The notes: generated by a model not told the origin, from the sequence alone. A DNA stretch of 64,000 nt from Brevibacillus thermoruber 423 (GCF_000454065.1 NZ_ATNE01000017.1:86247-150246), one strand, 5' to 3'; shown: positions 19,313 through 28,480, counted from the stretch's first letter. Translations and numbers: made by a program.

Positions 19313-20035
19313 TTACGAGTCAGGCTGGCGGGGAGAGACCGGCCGGCGCATCTCCCGCCAGACCGCCGACAGCACCTTGGTGACGTAGGGCACAAAGCGG
19401 ATAAACGAACGGCCCGTCGTCCGCACCTGATAGCGGATGGGAATCTCTTTCATCCGGTAGCCCTTGCGCACCAGGTTGAGCGTCATCACCTGCGCGTAGT
19501 TGTAGTCGTGAATGATTTCCAGATCGGCCAGGGCTGCCCGGTTGAACGCCCGCATCCCCGATTGACCGTCGGAGATAAACCGGCGCAGCAGGATCATCTG
19601 CAGCGCGGTAAACAGGTAATTGCCGAGGCGGCGGTGCCATTTCATCCCTTTTATCGTACCCATAAAACGGGAGCCCATGACGTAATCGGCTTCCCCCGCC
19701 AGGAGCGGCGCGACCAGTTCGGGAATCTGCTCCGCGGGATACTCGTTGTCGGCGTCGATCATGACGGCATAGTCGGCGCCCCGCTCGTACGCCTCCCGCA
19801 GTCCGGCGCGAACGGCCGCGCCAAGGCCGGTATTGATCGGCATCGTGTAGATTTCGTCCGCTCCCGCTGCCAGCGACACGTCCACCGTCCCGTCGGTCGA
19901 GCCGTCGTCCACCACCAGCACTTTCACCGTCAATCCGGGGAAAAAGGAGCGCGGCACGTTGCGGATCACTTCGCCGATCGCTTCCTCTTCATTTTTTGCC
20001 GGTATCACAATGTATAGAAGGGCCTGCTGCCTCAT
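19313..20035 (-). CDS. GT2-family glycosyltransferase (polyprenyl-phosphate sugar transferase type)
   Basis: The fold is GT-A with IVIPAKNEEEAIGEVI, VDDGSTDGTVD and the metal-binding MIDADNEYPAEQ. DGQSGMRAFNR and the basic C-terminus resemble dolichyl/undecaprenyl-phosphate mannosyl- or glucosyltransferases. It has no long C-terminal membrane domain. GGGAGAG is 7 nt before the ATG, which lies 47 nt inside the preceding phosphodiesterase gene, so translation is probably coupled. The donor sugar is unknown. Confidence 0.82.
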   Translation of the reverse strand: MRQQALLYIVIPAKNEEEAIGEVIRNVPRSFFPGLTVKVLVVDDGSTDGTVDVSLAAGADEIYTMPINTGLGAAVRAGLREAYERGADYAVMIDADNEYPAEQIPELVAPLLAGEADYVMGSRFMGTIKGMKWHRRLGNYLFTALQMILLRRFISDGQSGMRAFNRAALADLEIIHDYNYAQVMTLNLVRKGYRMKEIPIRYQVRTTGRSFIRFVPYVTKVLSAVWREMRRPVSPRQPDS

Positions 20036-21509
20036 GGATGTTCTCTCCCGTGTCGTAACCTTGCGTGCGGAGGGCGTCCACCAGCACGGGGCCGCGCGAT
20101 TTGTCCGGATACGGTGCCCCCATCAGATACGCGATCGTGGGAGCGACGGACACCAGCGAGTTCCACTCCCGGATGACGGCGCCCTGCTTGATCATCGGAC
20201 CGTGCATGATAAACGGTACGTAGCGCTCTCCTTCGTCCAGGTGGCCGTGACCGCCGATGCCGTCCGACTGGCCGTGGTCGGCACAGACGATAAACGCCGC
20301 GTTTTCCAGTTTTCCCCGCTCCCGCAGCCACTCGTAAAACGAGGCGATCAGCGCGTCCGCCTCCGCGATTTTTTCCAGGTATTCATCGTAAAAGACGCCC
20401 CGGCTGTGACCGGTCTGGTCGGTCGCGATCAGCTGCACGACCAGTACGTCGGGGTCGCTCTCCTCGACGATTTGCCGCGCCCGGCGCATGATCGTCGGAT
20501 CGGCGACGTCGTTTTTCATCACCGCCGTAAACGTCTCCACGTCCTCGCCAAATGCGTCGACCAAATGGGCGCAGGCGAGCATCACGCCCTTCTTCCCGAT
20601 CTTGCGCAGACTGTCGAACAGGCTTTCCGTTTTCACGCCCAGCTTGTACACCATGTTGCTGGAAATGCCGTGCTCGCGCGGATAGGTGCCGGTAAACATG
20701 GAGGAAAAGCAGACCACCGTGCGCGCCGGATAGACCGTCTCCATGTTGGCGTATTCGGTACCGGTCTGCTTCAGCCAGTCCAGAAACGGCGTTTTCGCCT
20801 GAGCCAGCCGGTCCTTGTTGCAGCCGTCTATTACTATCATATACACCTTGTTCGCCAATGGCTTGGACGGTTGGACATTGTGGGTGTAGGTGGGGATTTC
20901 CACCGGTTTCCAGGTGAACAGCCAGCGGTGGATGAGAAAAGCGTACACCCCGACGGCTGCCGCAAAGAACAGCGGCGCAAGGCCCGGACCGGCAATCCCC
21001 GCTTCGGCCGCCGAGCGGCAGCACCACTCCATCACCAACAGGGCCGTCAGGAACTTCGGAATCTGTTCCTGCGCGTTGCCGCTGGTGGAGTCGCTGTTTT
21101 TCAACACCAGCTTCCAGAACCGCGTAAAGTTCCACAGCGTGGTGCCGATGCGCAGATGGTAGTAGATCGTGCCCCAGAAGATGACCGTAAAGAAAAAGTA
21201 CATGCCGATCGCAAGCCATATGAGCGGCCATACCCCCGCCTGGGCAAAGAGCGCGCAGGCCGCCAGCAGCGGCAGCCACAGAAAGAACCGCAAACGCAGC
21301 GGAAAATCGTACAAAAAGTAGACAGCCAAAAGCGGCAGCGTCCAGAGGAGCGCGAGTGCCGCATCCGCCCAAAAGGACGACAGCCCCCACGACTCCCAGT
21401 GGTACAGGAGAAAGATGCCGGTCACAAAGACGGGGGTAAACGGCTTTCCTTCATTTAGCACATTCCAGCACCGAGCGGCGATCTTTTCAAATGTCGACGC
21501 TTTTTTCAT
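19989..21509 (-). CDS. membrane-anchored AlkP-superfamily phosphodiesterase
   Basis: The N-terminal half has about five to six membrane segments (residues 28-240). The C-terminal half is a type I phosphodiesterase/nucleotide pyrophosphatase domain with VIDGCNKDRL, the nucleophile segment YPARTVVCFSSMFTGTYPRE, IATDQTGHS and CADHGQSDGIGGHGH, which supply the two-metal site. It probably acts outside the membrane on a phosphodiester or lipid-linked sugar; the substrate is unknown. GAGGAGG is 7 nt before the ATG at 21509. It overlaps the gene before it by 23 nt and the gene after it by 47 nt. Confidence 0.82.
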   Translation of the reverse strand: MKKASTFEKIAARCWNVLNEGKPFTPVFVTGIFLLYHWESWGLSSFWADAALALLWTLPLLAVYFLYDFPLRLRFFLWLPLLAACALFAQAGVWPLIWLAIGMYFFFTVIFWGTIYYHLRIGTTLWNFTRFWKLVLKNSDSTSGNAQEQIPKFLTALLVMEWCCRSAAEAGIAGPGLAPLFFAAAVGVYAFLIHRWLFTWKPVEIPTYTHNVQPSKPLANKVYMIVIDGCNKDRLAQAKTPFLDWLKQTGTEYANMETVYPARTVVCFSSMFTGTYPREHGISSNMVYKLGVKTESLFDSLRKIGKKGVMLACAHLVDAFGEDVETFTAVMKNDVADPTIMRRARQIVEESDPDVLVVQLIATDQTGHSRGVFYDEYLEKIAEADALIASFYEWLRERGKLENAAFIVCADHGQSDGIGGHGHLDEGERYVPFIMHGPMIKQGAVIREWNSLVSVAPTIAYLMGAPYPDKSRGPVLVDALRTQGYDTGENIHEAAGPSIHCDTGKK

Positions 21510-22452
21510 GGTCACCCTCCTCACTCGCCTCGCGGGCCTCCCGGAACAGCGCCAGGGGCGATAGCGACAGACGCCAGGCGGCAAGCCCGCCCGCGACAAA
21601 CGAATAACAAAACTTGAATCCGTGCGACAAAATCGCCACCTGCAGGGCAAACGCCAGGGAGTGGCCCGCCGTCTCGTGCAGGAGGGAGGCCATGACCGCT
21701 TCGTAGGTGCCGATGCCGCCCGGCGTGACGTGAAAGGTCTGCCCGATAATCGTCAGCACGTGGACCAACAGGGCGGACGCCGTTTCCAACTGCCCACCAA
21801 GCGCCCTGACGACCGACCAGACGACCGCTGCCTCCAAAAGCCAGCCGGCCGCCGTCAGGAAAAAGGCGGTCAGCCCGTGCGGCCCTTGAAAAAACGCCCG
21901 GCGATAGCGGGCGACAGCCGGAAAGCGGCGCTCCGCGTACCGCGAACCGGCCAGTACGGCTGCAGCCGCAGCCGCCGACACGGCGACGGCCCAGGCAAGC
22001 CTCTCCCCGTACCAGAGCTGGATCTGCCGGGGAGCGATCAACAGCAGCGCGGCCGCCGCCAGGGCAGCCAGGCCGGCCATGTCCATCAACCGGTTGCCGG
22101 CCACGCTGACGACCGCCGCGCTCCACGCAAATCCTTCGCGCCGGCGCAAGAGGGCCATGCGCGCCAGCTCGCCGGCCTTCACGGGCAGCAGATGGTTCAA
22201 GAGCAGCCCGATGTGATGGTAGTACCACAAGCGTAGGACCGGCACCCGATGGACCGTCTGCTTTTGCCATGCCCAACTGCGCAGCCAGAAGGCGGCTCCG
22301 TAACAGACGGTCATCGTCAGCAGCAGGCCGGGATGGGCGGCCAGCTTTTGGACGCCGTCGATCAGCGCCGACACCTCCATGCGGGTTGCGATCAGATAAC
22401 CGGAAACAACCAGCAGCAGCCAGCCAACCGCCCGAACGATCTTCTTCCTCAC
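21487..22452 (-). CDS. UPF0104/YbhN-type integral membrane protein
   Basis: The protein has about eight membrane segments and the family marks GLLLNHLLPVKAGELARM and the late motif TPGGIGTYEAVMASL. It belongs to the lysylphosphatidylglycerol synthetase transmembrane-domain family (flippase-like, AglD-related) and lacks the synthetase domain. A role in lipid-linked precursor handling is inferred. A GTG at 22452 overlaps the epimerase stop (GTGA) and has GGTGG 8-9 nt upstream; the longer frame to 22515 lacks such support. Confidence 0.8.
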   Translation of the reverse strand: MRKKIVRAVGWLLLVVSGYLIATRMEVSALIDGVQKLAAHPGLLLTMTVCYGAAFWLRSWAWQKQTVHRVPVLRLWYYHHIGLLLNHLLPVKAGELARMALLRRREGFAWSAAVVSVAGNRLMDMAGLAALAAAALLLIAPRQIQLWYGERLAWAVAVSAAAAAAVLAGSRYAERRFPAVARYRRAFFQGPHGLTAFFLTAAGWLLEAAVVWSVVRALGGQLETASALLVHVLTIIGQTFHVTPGGIGTYEAVMASLLHETAGHSLAFALQVAILSHGFKFCYSFVAGGLAAWRLSLSPLALFREAREASEEGDHEKSVDI

Positions 22453-23396
22453 TGTTTTCGCCACCACCGGTAGTACCGTTCCAAGCCCTCCTGCAGCGTC
22501 ACCTGCGGCGTCCATCCCAGCAGCCCGCGCGCTTTGGCGATGTCCGCCCAGGTGCCGGTCACATCCCCCGGCTGGGCGCCGCGAATCTCAATACGGGCCT
22601 TTTTGCCGGTCACATGCTCCAGCGTCTGCACCAGTTCGAGCAGGCCGACGGGCCGGCCGCTGCCCAGGTTGTAGACCTGATAGCCGTCCATGTGTGCCAA
22701 TGCCGCCCCGATCCCGTCCACAATGTCGTCCACATACGTGTAATCGCGCATGGAGTGCGGGTCGTACAGCGGCAAGGGCTGCTCGTCCGCGAGCAGCCGC
22801 AGAAAACGGGAGATGGCCATGTCCGGCCGCTGGTGCGGTCCGTACACGGTAAAAAAGCGCAGGCAGGTGACCGCCATCCCGTACAGATGGGCGTACGTCC
22901 GGCAAAACACTTCCGCCGCCAGCTTGCTGGCCGCATACGGCGAGCAGACGGCCAGGTCCGCCTCCTCTTCCCGCAGCGGGCGGGTCAGGGCGCGCTCCCC
23001 GTAAACGGACGACGACGAGGCGAACAGAAAGCGGCCGACGCCGAACTGCCGGGCCAGTTCCAGCAGTTGCACCGTTCCTTTTACATCGATGTCCACGTAC
23101 GTCAGCGGCTGCTCCAAAGACCCCCGCACGCCGGGAATCGCGGCGAGGTGAATCACCGCATCCGGCCTCTGCCGGGACAAGACCTCCCGCATGGCCGCTT
23201 CATCGAGAATATCGGTCCGGTAAAAGGAAAAGTCGCCGTGGCGGCGCAGTTCGTCGATCCGCGCCCGTTTGAGGGACGGATCGTAATAGGGATGGAGCTG
23301 ATCGACCACGGCAAGAGCGTACCCCTGCTCCAGCAGGAAGCGGCACGTGTGGTAGCCGATGAAGCCCGCTCCGCCCGTAACCAAAACGTTTTTCAT
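22449..23396 (-). CDS. NAD-dependent NDP-sugar epimerase (extended SDR)
   Basis: VLVTGGAGFIGYHTC is the NAD loop, and the catalytic SSSSVYGE and CSPYAASK (YxxxK) motifs follow. AIPGVRGSLEQP and RFFTVYGPHQRPDMA resemble UDP-glucuronate 4-epimerases more than GalE, but the substrate cannot be fixed. The frame extends to 23576; AAGGAG lies 9 nt before the ATG at 23396 (MKNVLVTGG), giving 315 residues. It is the first gene of the minus-strand glycan cluster. Confidence 0.85.
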   Translation of the reverse strand: MKNVLVTGGAGFIGYHTCRFLLEQGYALAVVDQLHPYYDPSLKRARIDELRRHGDFSFYRTDILDEAAMREVLSRQRPDAVIHLAAIPGVRGSLEQPLTYVDIDVKGTVQLLELARQFGVGRFLFASSSSVYGERALTRPLREEEADLAVCSPYAASKLAAEVFCRTYAHLYGMAVTCLRFFTVYGPHQRPDMAISRFLRLLADEQPLPLYDPHSMRDYTYVDDIVDGIGAALAHMDGYQVYNLGSGRPVGLLELVQTLEHVTGKKARIEIRGAQPGDVTGTWADIAKARGLLGWTPQVTLQEGLERYYRWWRKQ

Positions 23397-23566
23397 GGCA
23401 GGTGGCTCCTTGCAGAAAAAGCCGATGGCTGACGGCCACCGACTCGAACGTTCTTGTCTGTTCGTGAATGAGCGAGCGACGGCAAACGCGCTTCCGGTTC
23501 GGAAGCTTTTCCGGCGCCCGCAGATTGTGAGATAATAGGGGAAAACCGAAAAAGAATCCCTAATCA

Positions 23567-23590
23567 TGATAATCATTCTCAGCGAGAATT
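23567..23590. promoter_or_regulatory. Fur-like operator with overlapping palindrome
   Basis: TGATAATCATTCTCA (23567-23581) differs at one position from the 7-1-7 Fur box TGATAATnATTATCA. The perfect palindrome ATTCTC-AGC-GAGAAT (23576-23590) overlaps it. The site lies between the epimerase gene (minus) and the plus-strand membrane protein gene, so either could be the target. A TATATA element at about 23590 points to the plus-strand side. Confidence 0.6.
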
Positions 23591-23695
23591 ATATAGGGAG
23601 AACACGGCCCTGTCAATTGGACAAAGCCTGGTTCTCCCCGGACCCGGATCGGGTCTGACCCCGCTCGTACACATGTAATCGCAGAGGTCATTGAC

Positions 23696-24217
23696 GTGAT
23701 GAAAGAGCAAACCATTTACAGCTACAAACTGCTTCGCCGCTTTCGCTGGCGATTGGCGGGCTGGCTGTTCCAGCTCCTGCTGATCGGCCTGTTTCCGGTC
23801 GCCGCCTCTCTCTGGCTGAAGATTCCGGCTGATCGCCTGGTGGTGACGCTGGCCGTGCTCCCAGCCATCGCCGCAGGCCATCTCTGCCTGTTCCGGCTTT
23901 ACGCCCGCCTGCGTTCGCACCACCCGCAAACCACGCCGGACCTGCTCGTGTCTCCCTGGTGGGGCGCCGGCTGCCGCCATCCCGTTACGCTCCGCGCATA
24001 CCGTGGGGCGGAGGCGACCGTTCTCGCCGGCAGCCTGTTTTTGGCGGCCGCCGTCTTCGTCTGGGTGCCGCTGCCGTACGGAATGGCGCTGCTCTGGGGA
24101 ACAGCCGTGCTGGGCTTGCCCCGCCTGCTTGCGCTGCTGGCCTCGCTGCGCCAGCCTCCGCACTGCCGGGTCAAGTACGAGAGCGGCAGCGTCGCCTTTT
24201 TGCTGACCGACGGCTGA
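23696..24217 (+). CDS. predicted membrane protein of unknown function
   Basis: The 173-residue protein is basic at the N-terminus (YKLLRRFRWR) and has about four hydrophobic segments (residues 18-38, 46-66, 108-122, 125-146). I recognise no family. A GTG at 23696 and an ATG at 23699 are both served by AGAGGT. It is a lone plus-strand gene between the glycan cluster and bofA, downstream of the Fur-like box, and it stops 4 bases before the convergent bofA ends. Confidence 0.6.
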   Translation: MMKEQTIYSYKLLRRFRWRLAGWLFQLLLIGLFPVAASLWLKIPADRLVVTLAVLPAIAAGHLCLFRLYARLRSHHPQTTPDLLVSPWWGAGCRHPVTLRAYRGAEATVLAGSLFLAAAVFVWVPLPYGMALLWGTAVLGLPRLLALLASLRQPPHCRVKYESGSVAFLLTDG

Positions 24218-24221
24218 CCGC

Positions 24222-24488
24222 CTACATCACCCACAGTTTGATGATGATCAGCGCGGCCAGACCCGGCAGCCGCAGCAGCCCGGTCAGCAGCGCCGTCACC
24301 GGATTGATCGGAATGTGGAAGTCGGCCAGTTCTCCGACCAGATTGGCGAAAAACAGCAGCACCGCGCCGATGACCAGCTGCACGGCGACAAACCCCGCCC
24401 AGCGGATCGGCCCCATGACCGACCTGCTCGCGGCAATCACCAACAACAGACCCGTGACAATCAAGGCGATGACCCATCCCGTACTCAT
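24222..24488 (-). CDS. bofA: pro-sigma-K processing inhibitor BofA
   Basis: BofA is an integral membrane protein of the outer forespore membrane that, with SpoIVFA, inhibits the SpoIVFB protease. The 88-residue protein has two to three hydrophobic segments and the family signature GPIRWAGFVAVQLVIGAVLL, then FHIPINPVTALLTGLLRLPG. Position next to yaaL and recR is conserved. Confidence 0.92.
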   Translation of the reverse strand: MSTGWVIALIVTGLLLVIAASRSVMGPIRWAGFVAVQLVIGAVLLFFANLVGELADFHIPINPVTALLTGLLRLPGLAALIIIKLWVM

Positions 24489-24491
24489 GAC

Positions 24492-24737
24492 TCATCCTCC
24501 CTGCGCGTGCCGGCGTTCCCGCTCCCGTTTTGCTTGCGCGAGCAGGAACATGTAGCGCTTTTCCGTCAACTGCAAATAGTAAATGGCATCCTCCAGCCCG
24601 TTGTCCGGCTCGCTGATTTCCATGAGATGACGGGCGTGCTGCCAATCCAACCGGGCGCGGTCGACAGCTTCGTCCAACGCCTCCGGCCCCCAATGGACGG
24701 CCGCTCGCGGTTTTCCCCACAAACTCACTTCTCCCAC
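24492..24737 (-). CDS. yaaL: YaaL-like protein (DUF2508)
   Basis: This short charged helical protein is defined by LEDAIYYLQLTEKRYMFLLAQAKRERERR, split here as two conserved helices. Function is unknown. The start is uncertain: GTG at 24737, GTG at 24728 or TTG at 24722 (GGGAG 8 nt upstream). It follows the CPBP gene by 6 bases and precedes bofA by 3, in the Bacillus order recR-yaaL-bofA with one gene inserted. Confidence 0.75.
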   Translation of the reverse strand: MGEVSLWGKPRAAVHWGPEALDEAVDRARLDWQHARHLMEISEPDNGLEDAIYYLQLTEKRYMFLLAQAKRERERRHAQGG

Positions 24738-24743
24738 GACCCT

Positions 24744-25718
24744 TCAGTGAAAGTAGTGCAGCACACCGGTCAGATTGTTGATCACATGCAGCACGACAGC
24801 CCCCCAGATGGACTGAAACCGATGCCGCAGGTAGCCCAGGCACAGGCCGATGACAAACAGCGGAGCCAGCAGGGCGACATCCACATGCATCAACGCAAAC
24901 CAGAGGCTGCTGAGAACAATGCCGACAAACGCGCCCCAGCGCCGAACCAGGCAGGTCTGAATCACGCCGCGGAACAGCAGTTCCTCGGCAATCGGCACCA
25001 GGATGCCGATGACCAGCACGGATGCGGCGACCGCCCACATATCGCCGTCTTTGGCCTGAACGATTTCCTGTTCGATTTGCTGCTCCCGCTCCGAGTCCAG
25101 CGACAGGTGGAACCAGTCGGCCACCGGGGTGGTGACGACCGCGTCCAACACCCGCGTGATCAGCAGCAGCACCACCACCAACGCGGCGATCATGCGCCCG
25201 ATGCGGCGGGGACGGCAGACGCCGATCTCGTCCATCCGGCCGCGAAACCACAAAGGCACCACGACCAGGATAAACAGTTGAAGCGACGCCGACTCGAAAA
25301 AGCTGCCGACCGATCCCTCGGGAAACACGGGGTGCGGCAGTACCAGGCCGTACAGCAGCAACGTGCAGGCGTGAAACACCTGCAGCCAGGCGACGACATG
25401 CAGCAAATCCGCCCACGCCGGTGCGGGGCGATGCCGCAGCCAGGCCGTCCGCCGTCTGTCCCGCCAGACGTTGACGGCAAAGCCGATGGCCGCGAAAAAG
25501 CTGAAGACCGCCACGGCCAGCACCGTCAGCGACAGCCACAGCTCAGGAACCTCTGCAGTCGACACGATCCACCGGCCATCCGGTCCGCGTTCAAAGCGGA
25601 GCATCATCAATTCGGCGGCAAACACGATCCAGTACCCGACAAACAGCGGGATCGCCCAAGGCGCAGACCTGCGCTTCTCCGTCCCGCCCCACAGCGACAT
25701 CCCCGGTCCTGTCAGCAT
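24744..25718 (-). CDS. CPBP-family intramembrane glutamic protease
   Basis: About eight membrane segments are visible, with the CPBP/Abi motifs in the C-terminal half: PIAEELLFRGVIQ (catalytic Glu pair), WFALMHVD and VVLHVINN (histidine and asparagine). Family members include CAAX-type proteases and bacteriocin-immunity proteins; the role here is unknown. It has 324 residues. AGGAG is 9 nt before the ATG. It is inserted between recR and yaaL relative to B. subtilis. Confidence 0.85.
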   Translation of the reverse strand: MLTGPGMSLWGGTEKRRSAPWAIPLFVGYWIVFAAELMMLRFERGPDGRWIVSTAEVPELWLSLTVLAVAVFSFFAAIGFAVNVWRDRRRTAWLRHRPAPAWADLLHVVAWLQVFHACTLLLYGLVLPHPVFPEGSVGSFFESASLQLFILVVVPLWFRGRMDEIGVCRPRRIGRMIAALVVVLLLITRVLDAVVTTPVADWFHLSLDSEREQQIEQEIVQAKDGDMWAVAASVLVIGILVPIAEELLFRGVIQTCLVRRWGAFVGIVLSSLWFALMHVDVALLAPLFVIGLCLGYLRHRFQSIWGAVVLHVINNLTGVLHYFH

Positions 25719-25794
25719 CTCCTCACACTCCTACTTCAATCTATGTCTTGTCCGGACAAAAAAGTCCTCGCGCTCCCCATCTCCTGCGAACACG

Positions 25795-25823
25795 AAAAAA
25801 GACAGGGAGTCCCCGTCTTTTTC
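25795..25823 (-). terminator. terminator after recR
   Basis: AAAAGACGGGG pairs with CCCTGTCTTTT around a short loop and ends in T residues on the minus strand. Confidence 0.65.
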
Positions 25824-25828
25824 TTGTC

Positions 25829-26425
25829 CTACAATTCCCGGCGACCTTCCAGGGCCTTCGTCAGCGTCACCTCGTCGGCGTACTCCAGATCGCCGCCCAC
25901 CGGCAGTCCGTGCGCAATCCGCGTCACGCGGATGCCAAACGGCTTGATCAGCCGGGAGATGTACATGGCGGTGGCCTCGCCCTCGATGTTCGGGTTGGTC
26001 GCCAATATCACTTCTTTTACTTGATCGTCGCTCAACCGCTTCAAGAGGTCAGGGATGCGGATGTCCTCCGGCCCGATGCCGTCCATGGGGGAAATCGCTC
26101 CGTGCAGGACGTGGTAGTACCCGTCGTACTCCCGCGTCTTTTCCATCGCCACCACGTCCTTGGGCTCCTGCACGACGCAGATGATGGAAGCGTCACGCCG
26201 CTTGTCCCGGCAGATGTGGCAGGGGTCGATATCGGTGATGTTGTTGCAGACGGAGCAGTAGTGGAGCTGCCGTTTGGCGTTGACCAGCGCTTTGGCCAGA
26301 TCCAGCACGTCGTCCTCTTTCATGTTGAGCACGTAAAACGCCAGGCGGCTGGCCGTTTTCGGCCCGATGCCCGGCAGTTTCATAAAGCCTTCGATCAATT
26401 TGGATACCGGTTCGGGATAGAACAT
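25829..26425 (-). CDS. recR: recombination mediator RecR
   Basis: RecR works with RecF and RecO to load RecA at gaps. The helix-hairpin-helix [17 protein letters not shown], the zinc finger [16 protein letters not shown] and a Toprim domain ([19 protein letters not shown]) are present. It has 198 residues. The run dnaX-ybaB-recR with gaps of 13-32 bases is conserved across bacteria. Confidence 0.97.
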   Translation of the reverse strand: MFYPEPVSKLIEGFMKLPGIGPKTASRLAFYVLNMKEDDVLDLAKALVNAKRQLHYCSVCNNITDIDPCHICRDKRRDASIICVVQEPKDVVAMEKTREYDGYYHVLHGAISPMDGIGPEDIRIPDLLKRLSDDQVKEVILATNPNIEGEATAMYISRLIKPFGIRVTRIAHGLPVGGDLEYADEVTLTKALEGRREL

Positions 26426-26438
26426 CGCCTCGTACTCC

Positions 26439-26750
26439 TTAGAACAGACCCGGAATATTCAATCCTCCGGTAAATCGGCCCATTTCCTTGGCGATCATTT
26501 CATCGGCCTGTCGCAGCGCGTCGTTGACAGCGGTCAGCACGAGGTCCTGCAGCATTTCCACGTCATCCGGGTCGACCACTTCCGGCTTGATCGCGATGTC
26601 GACAATCTGTTTGTGGCCGTTCGCCTTGACGGTTACCGCACCGCCCCCCGCAGAGCTTTCCACCACTTTTTCCTTCAGGGCCTCCTGCGCCTTTTGCATC
26701 TCTTCCTGCATCTTTTTCACTTGTCGCATCATTTGTTGCATGTTTTTCAT
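26439..26750 (-). CDS. yaaK: nucleoid-associated protein YbaB/EbfC family
   Basis: This small dimeric DNA-binding protein shows [52 protein letters not shown] and a [11 protein letters not shown] end. The frame opens at 26768, but AAGGAGG lies 8 nt before the ATG at 26750, giving 103 residues. It lies between dnaX and recR. Confidence 0.95.
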   Translation of the reverse strand: MKNMQQMMRQVKKMQEEMQKAQEALKEKVVESSAGGGAVTVKANGHKQIVDIAIKPEVVDPDDVEMLQDLVLTAVNDALRQADEMIAKEMGRFTGGLNIPGLF

Positions 26751-26782
26751 CGGGGTGTCCTCCTTCATTTTGCCGGTTCAGC

Positions 26783-28480
26783 TTATTCTTTCACTTCGAC
26801 AAGTCCCTCGCCGACCAGGCGAATCGCCTCGGCGACAAACGGATCCTGCTCTTCCTGGGCGGGCTGTTCTCCCTGCCCGGCCTGCTGGCAAACGCTCTGC
26901 CACTCTTCCTCCATCACGGAGAGAAGCTGCAGCGGCCGCCCCAGAACGCCCAGCATCACCCGCTCCACGACGCCCTTCAATTCCGGCTCCATGGTTTTCT
27001 CACAGTGAATGGGACTGGTAAAGGTGACGACGACGGCGTCGCTGCCGGCAGCAGCCGGCTGCCCGTTCACCAACCAGGCCTGATATTGAATCTTGATCTT
27101 TTTGACATCGGCCAAAATCTGGCTCCACTGCCCGCGCACCTGCCGGGTCAGTGCTTCATCAACCGCCTTGGCCACCTCTCGTACCTTGTTCATCGGCGTG
27201 CGGGAACTTCCCGCGGCGGCAGCCGGACGGCGCGGTTCCGCCCTGCGCGGCTCTTCCGTTCGCGGCTGGGCGCTCGCGTGCGCCTGTCCCTGCATCAGTT
27301 GGGCCAGCCGCTCCTCCAGCGTACGGACCCGGTTGGCCAGTGCGGCCAGCTCTCCTCCTCCGGCCGCGGCCGTCTCCGGCGCAGCGGCAGCCTCTTTGAC
27401 CGGCTGGCACAGTTTGACCAGCGTCAGCTCCACCAGCACGCGGGCGTACGTGGACCACTTCAACTGGGCCAACGCCTGATTGCAGGTTTCGATGGCGGCG
27501 TACACATCAGGCAGCGCGTACATCCCGGCCACCTGGGCAAACTGGTCGTCCAGCATCGTCCGCTCGACAATCTCTTCCAACTGCGGAGCGGTCTTGAACA
27601 GCAGCATGTCGCGGTAGTAGTAGAGAAAATCCTGCAAAAACTGTTCGGGATCTTTTCCCTGCACCATCACCCGGTCAAAATGCTCCATCACCCGGGCCAC
27701 GTCCCGTTCGGCGACGTATTTGGCCAGAACGGAAAAGTGCCCCTGGGAGACGGTGCCGGTAATCTGCATGATGTCGGAGGCCCGAACCTCGTCTTTGCTG
27801 TAGCTGATCGCTTGGTCCAGCAGGCTGAGCGCGTCCCGCATCCCCCCTTCGGCCATTTTGGCGACCAGGTGGAGGGCCTGCGGTTCCACCCGCACTCCCT
27901 GGGCCTCGCAGATGTATGCGAGCCGCTTCACCATTTCCTTCAGGGGAATCCGGTGAAAATCAAACCGCTGGCAGCGCGAGATAATCGTCGCCGGCAGCTT
28001 GTGGGGCTCGGTGGTAGCCAGGATAAAGATGACGTGGGAAGGCGGTTCCTCCAGCGTCTTCAACAGCGCGTTGAACGCCTCCGTCGTCAGCATATGCACT
28101 TCGTCGATAATATACACCTTGTACCGGACGTCGCTGGGGGCAAACTTCACCTTGTCGCGGATGTCGCGGATTTCCTCGACACCGCGGTTGGACGCGGCGT
28201 CAATCTCCAGCACGTCGGTAACGGAACCATCGGTAATGGCCCGGCAGGTGGCGCACTGGTTGCACGGCTCGCCGTCCTGCGGCTGCTCGCAGTTCACCGC
28301 TTTGGCCATGATTTTGGCCGCACTCGTTTTGCCCGTACCACGGGGACCGTTGAACAAATAAGCGTGGGACAGCCTGCCTTCACGCAACGCGTTGCGCAAA
28401 GTGGTCGTCACATGCTCTTGTCCCACCACGTCTTGAAAGGTTTGCGGTCGGTATACGCGATACAGCGCGGTATAAGCCAT
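26783..28480 (-). CDS. dnaX: DNA polymerase III subunits gamma/tau
   Basis: DnaX is the clamp-loader motor. It has the P-loop FNGPRGTGKTSAAK, a zinc module (CNQCATCRAI), Walker B IIDEVHML, the sensor region LATTEPHKLPATIISRCQRF and a C-terminal tau-type extension after a low-complexity Ala/Pro/Arg linker (about 365-435). The ATG at 28480 gives 565 residues and the conserved start MAYTALYRVYRPQTF; GGAG is a rather distant 12 nt upstream, and the TTG at 28498 abuts it. First gene of dnaX-yaaK-recR. Confidence 0.96.
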   Translation of the reverse strand: MAYTALYRVYRPQTFQDVVGQEHVTTTLRNALREGRLSHAYLFNGPRGTGKTSAAKIMAKAVNCEQPQDGEPCNQCATCRAITDGSVTDVLEIDAASNRGVEEIRDIRDKVKFAPSDVRYKVYIIDEVHMLTTEAFNALLKTLEEPPSHVIFILATTEPHKLPATIISRCQRFDFHRIPLKEMVKRLAYICEAQGVRVEPQALHLVAKMAEGGMRDALSLLDQAISYSKDEVRASDIMQITGTVSQGHFSVLAKYVAERDVARVMEHFDRVMVQGKDPEQFLQDFLYYYRDMLLFKTAPQLEEIVERTMLDDQFAQVAGMYALPDVYAAIETCNQALAQLKWSTYARVLVELTLVKLCQPVKEAAAAPETAAAGGGELAALANRVRTLEERLAQLMQGQAHASAQPRTEEPRRAEPRRPAAAAGSSRTPMNKVREVAKAVDEALTRQVRGQWSQILADVKKIKIQYQAWLVNGQPAAAGSDAVVVTFTSPIHCEKTMEPELKGVVERVMLGVLGRPLQLLSVMEEEWQSVCQQAGQGEQPAQEEQDPFVAEAIRLVGEGLVEVKE

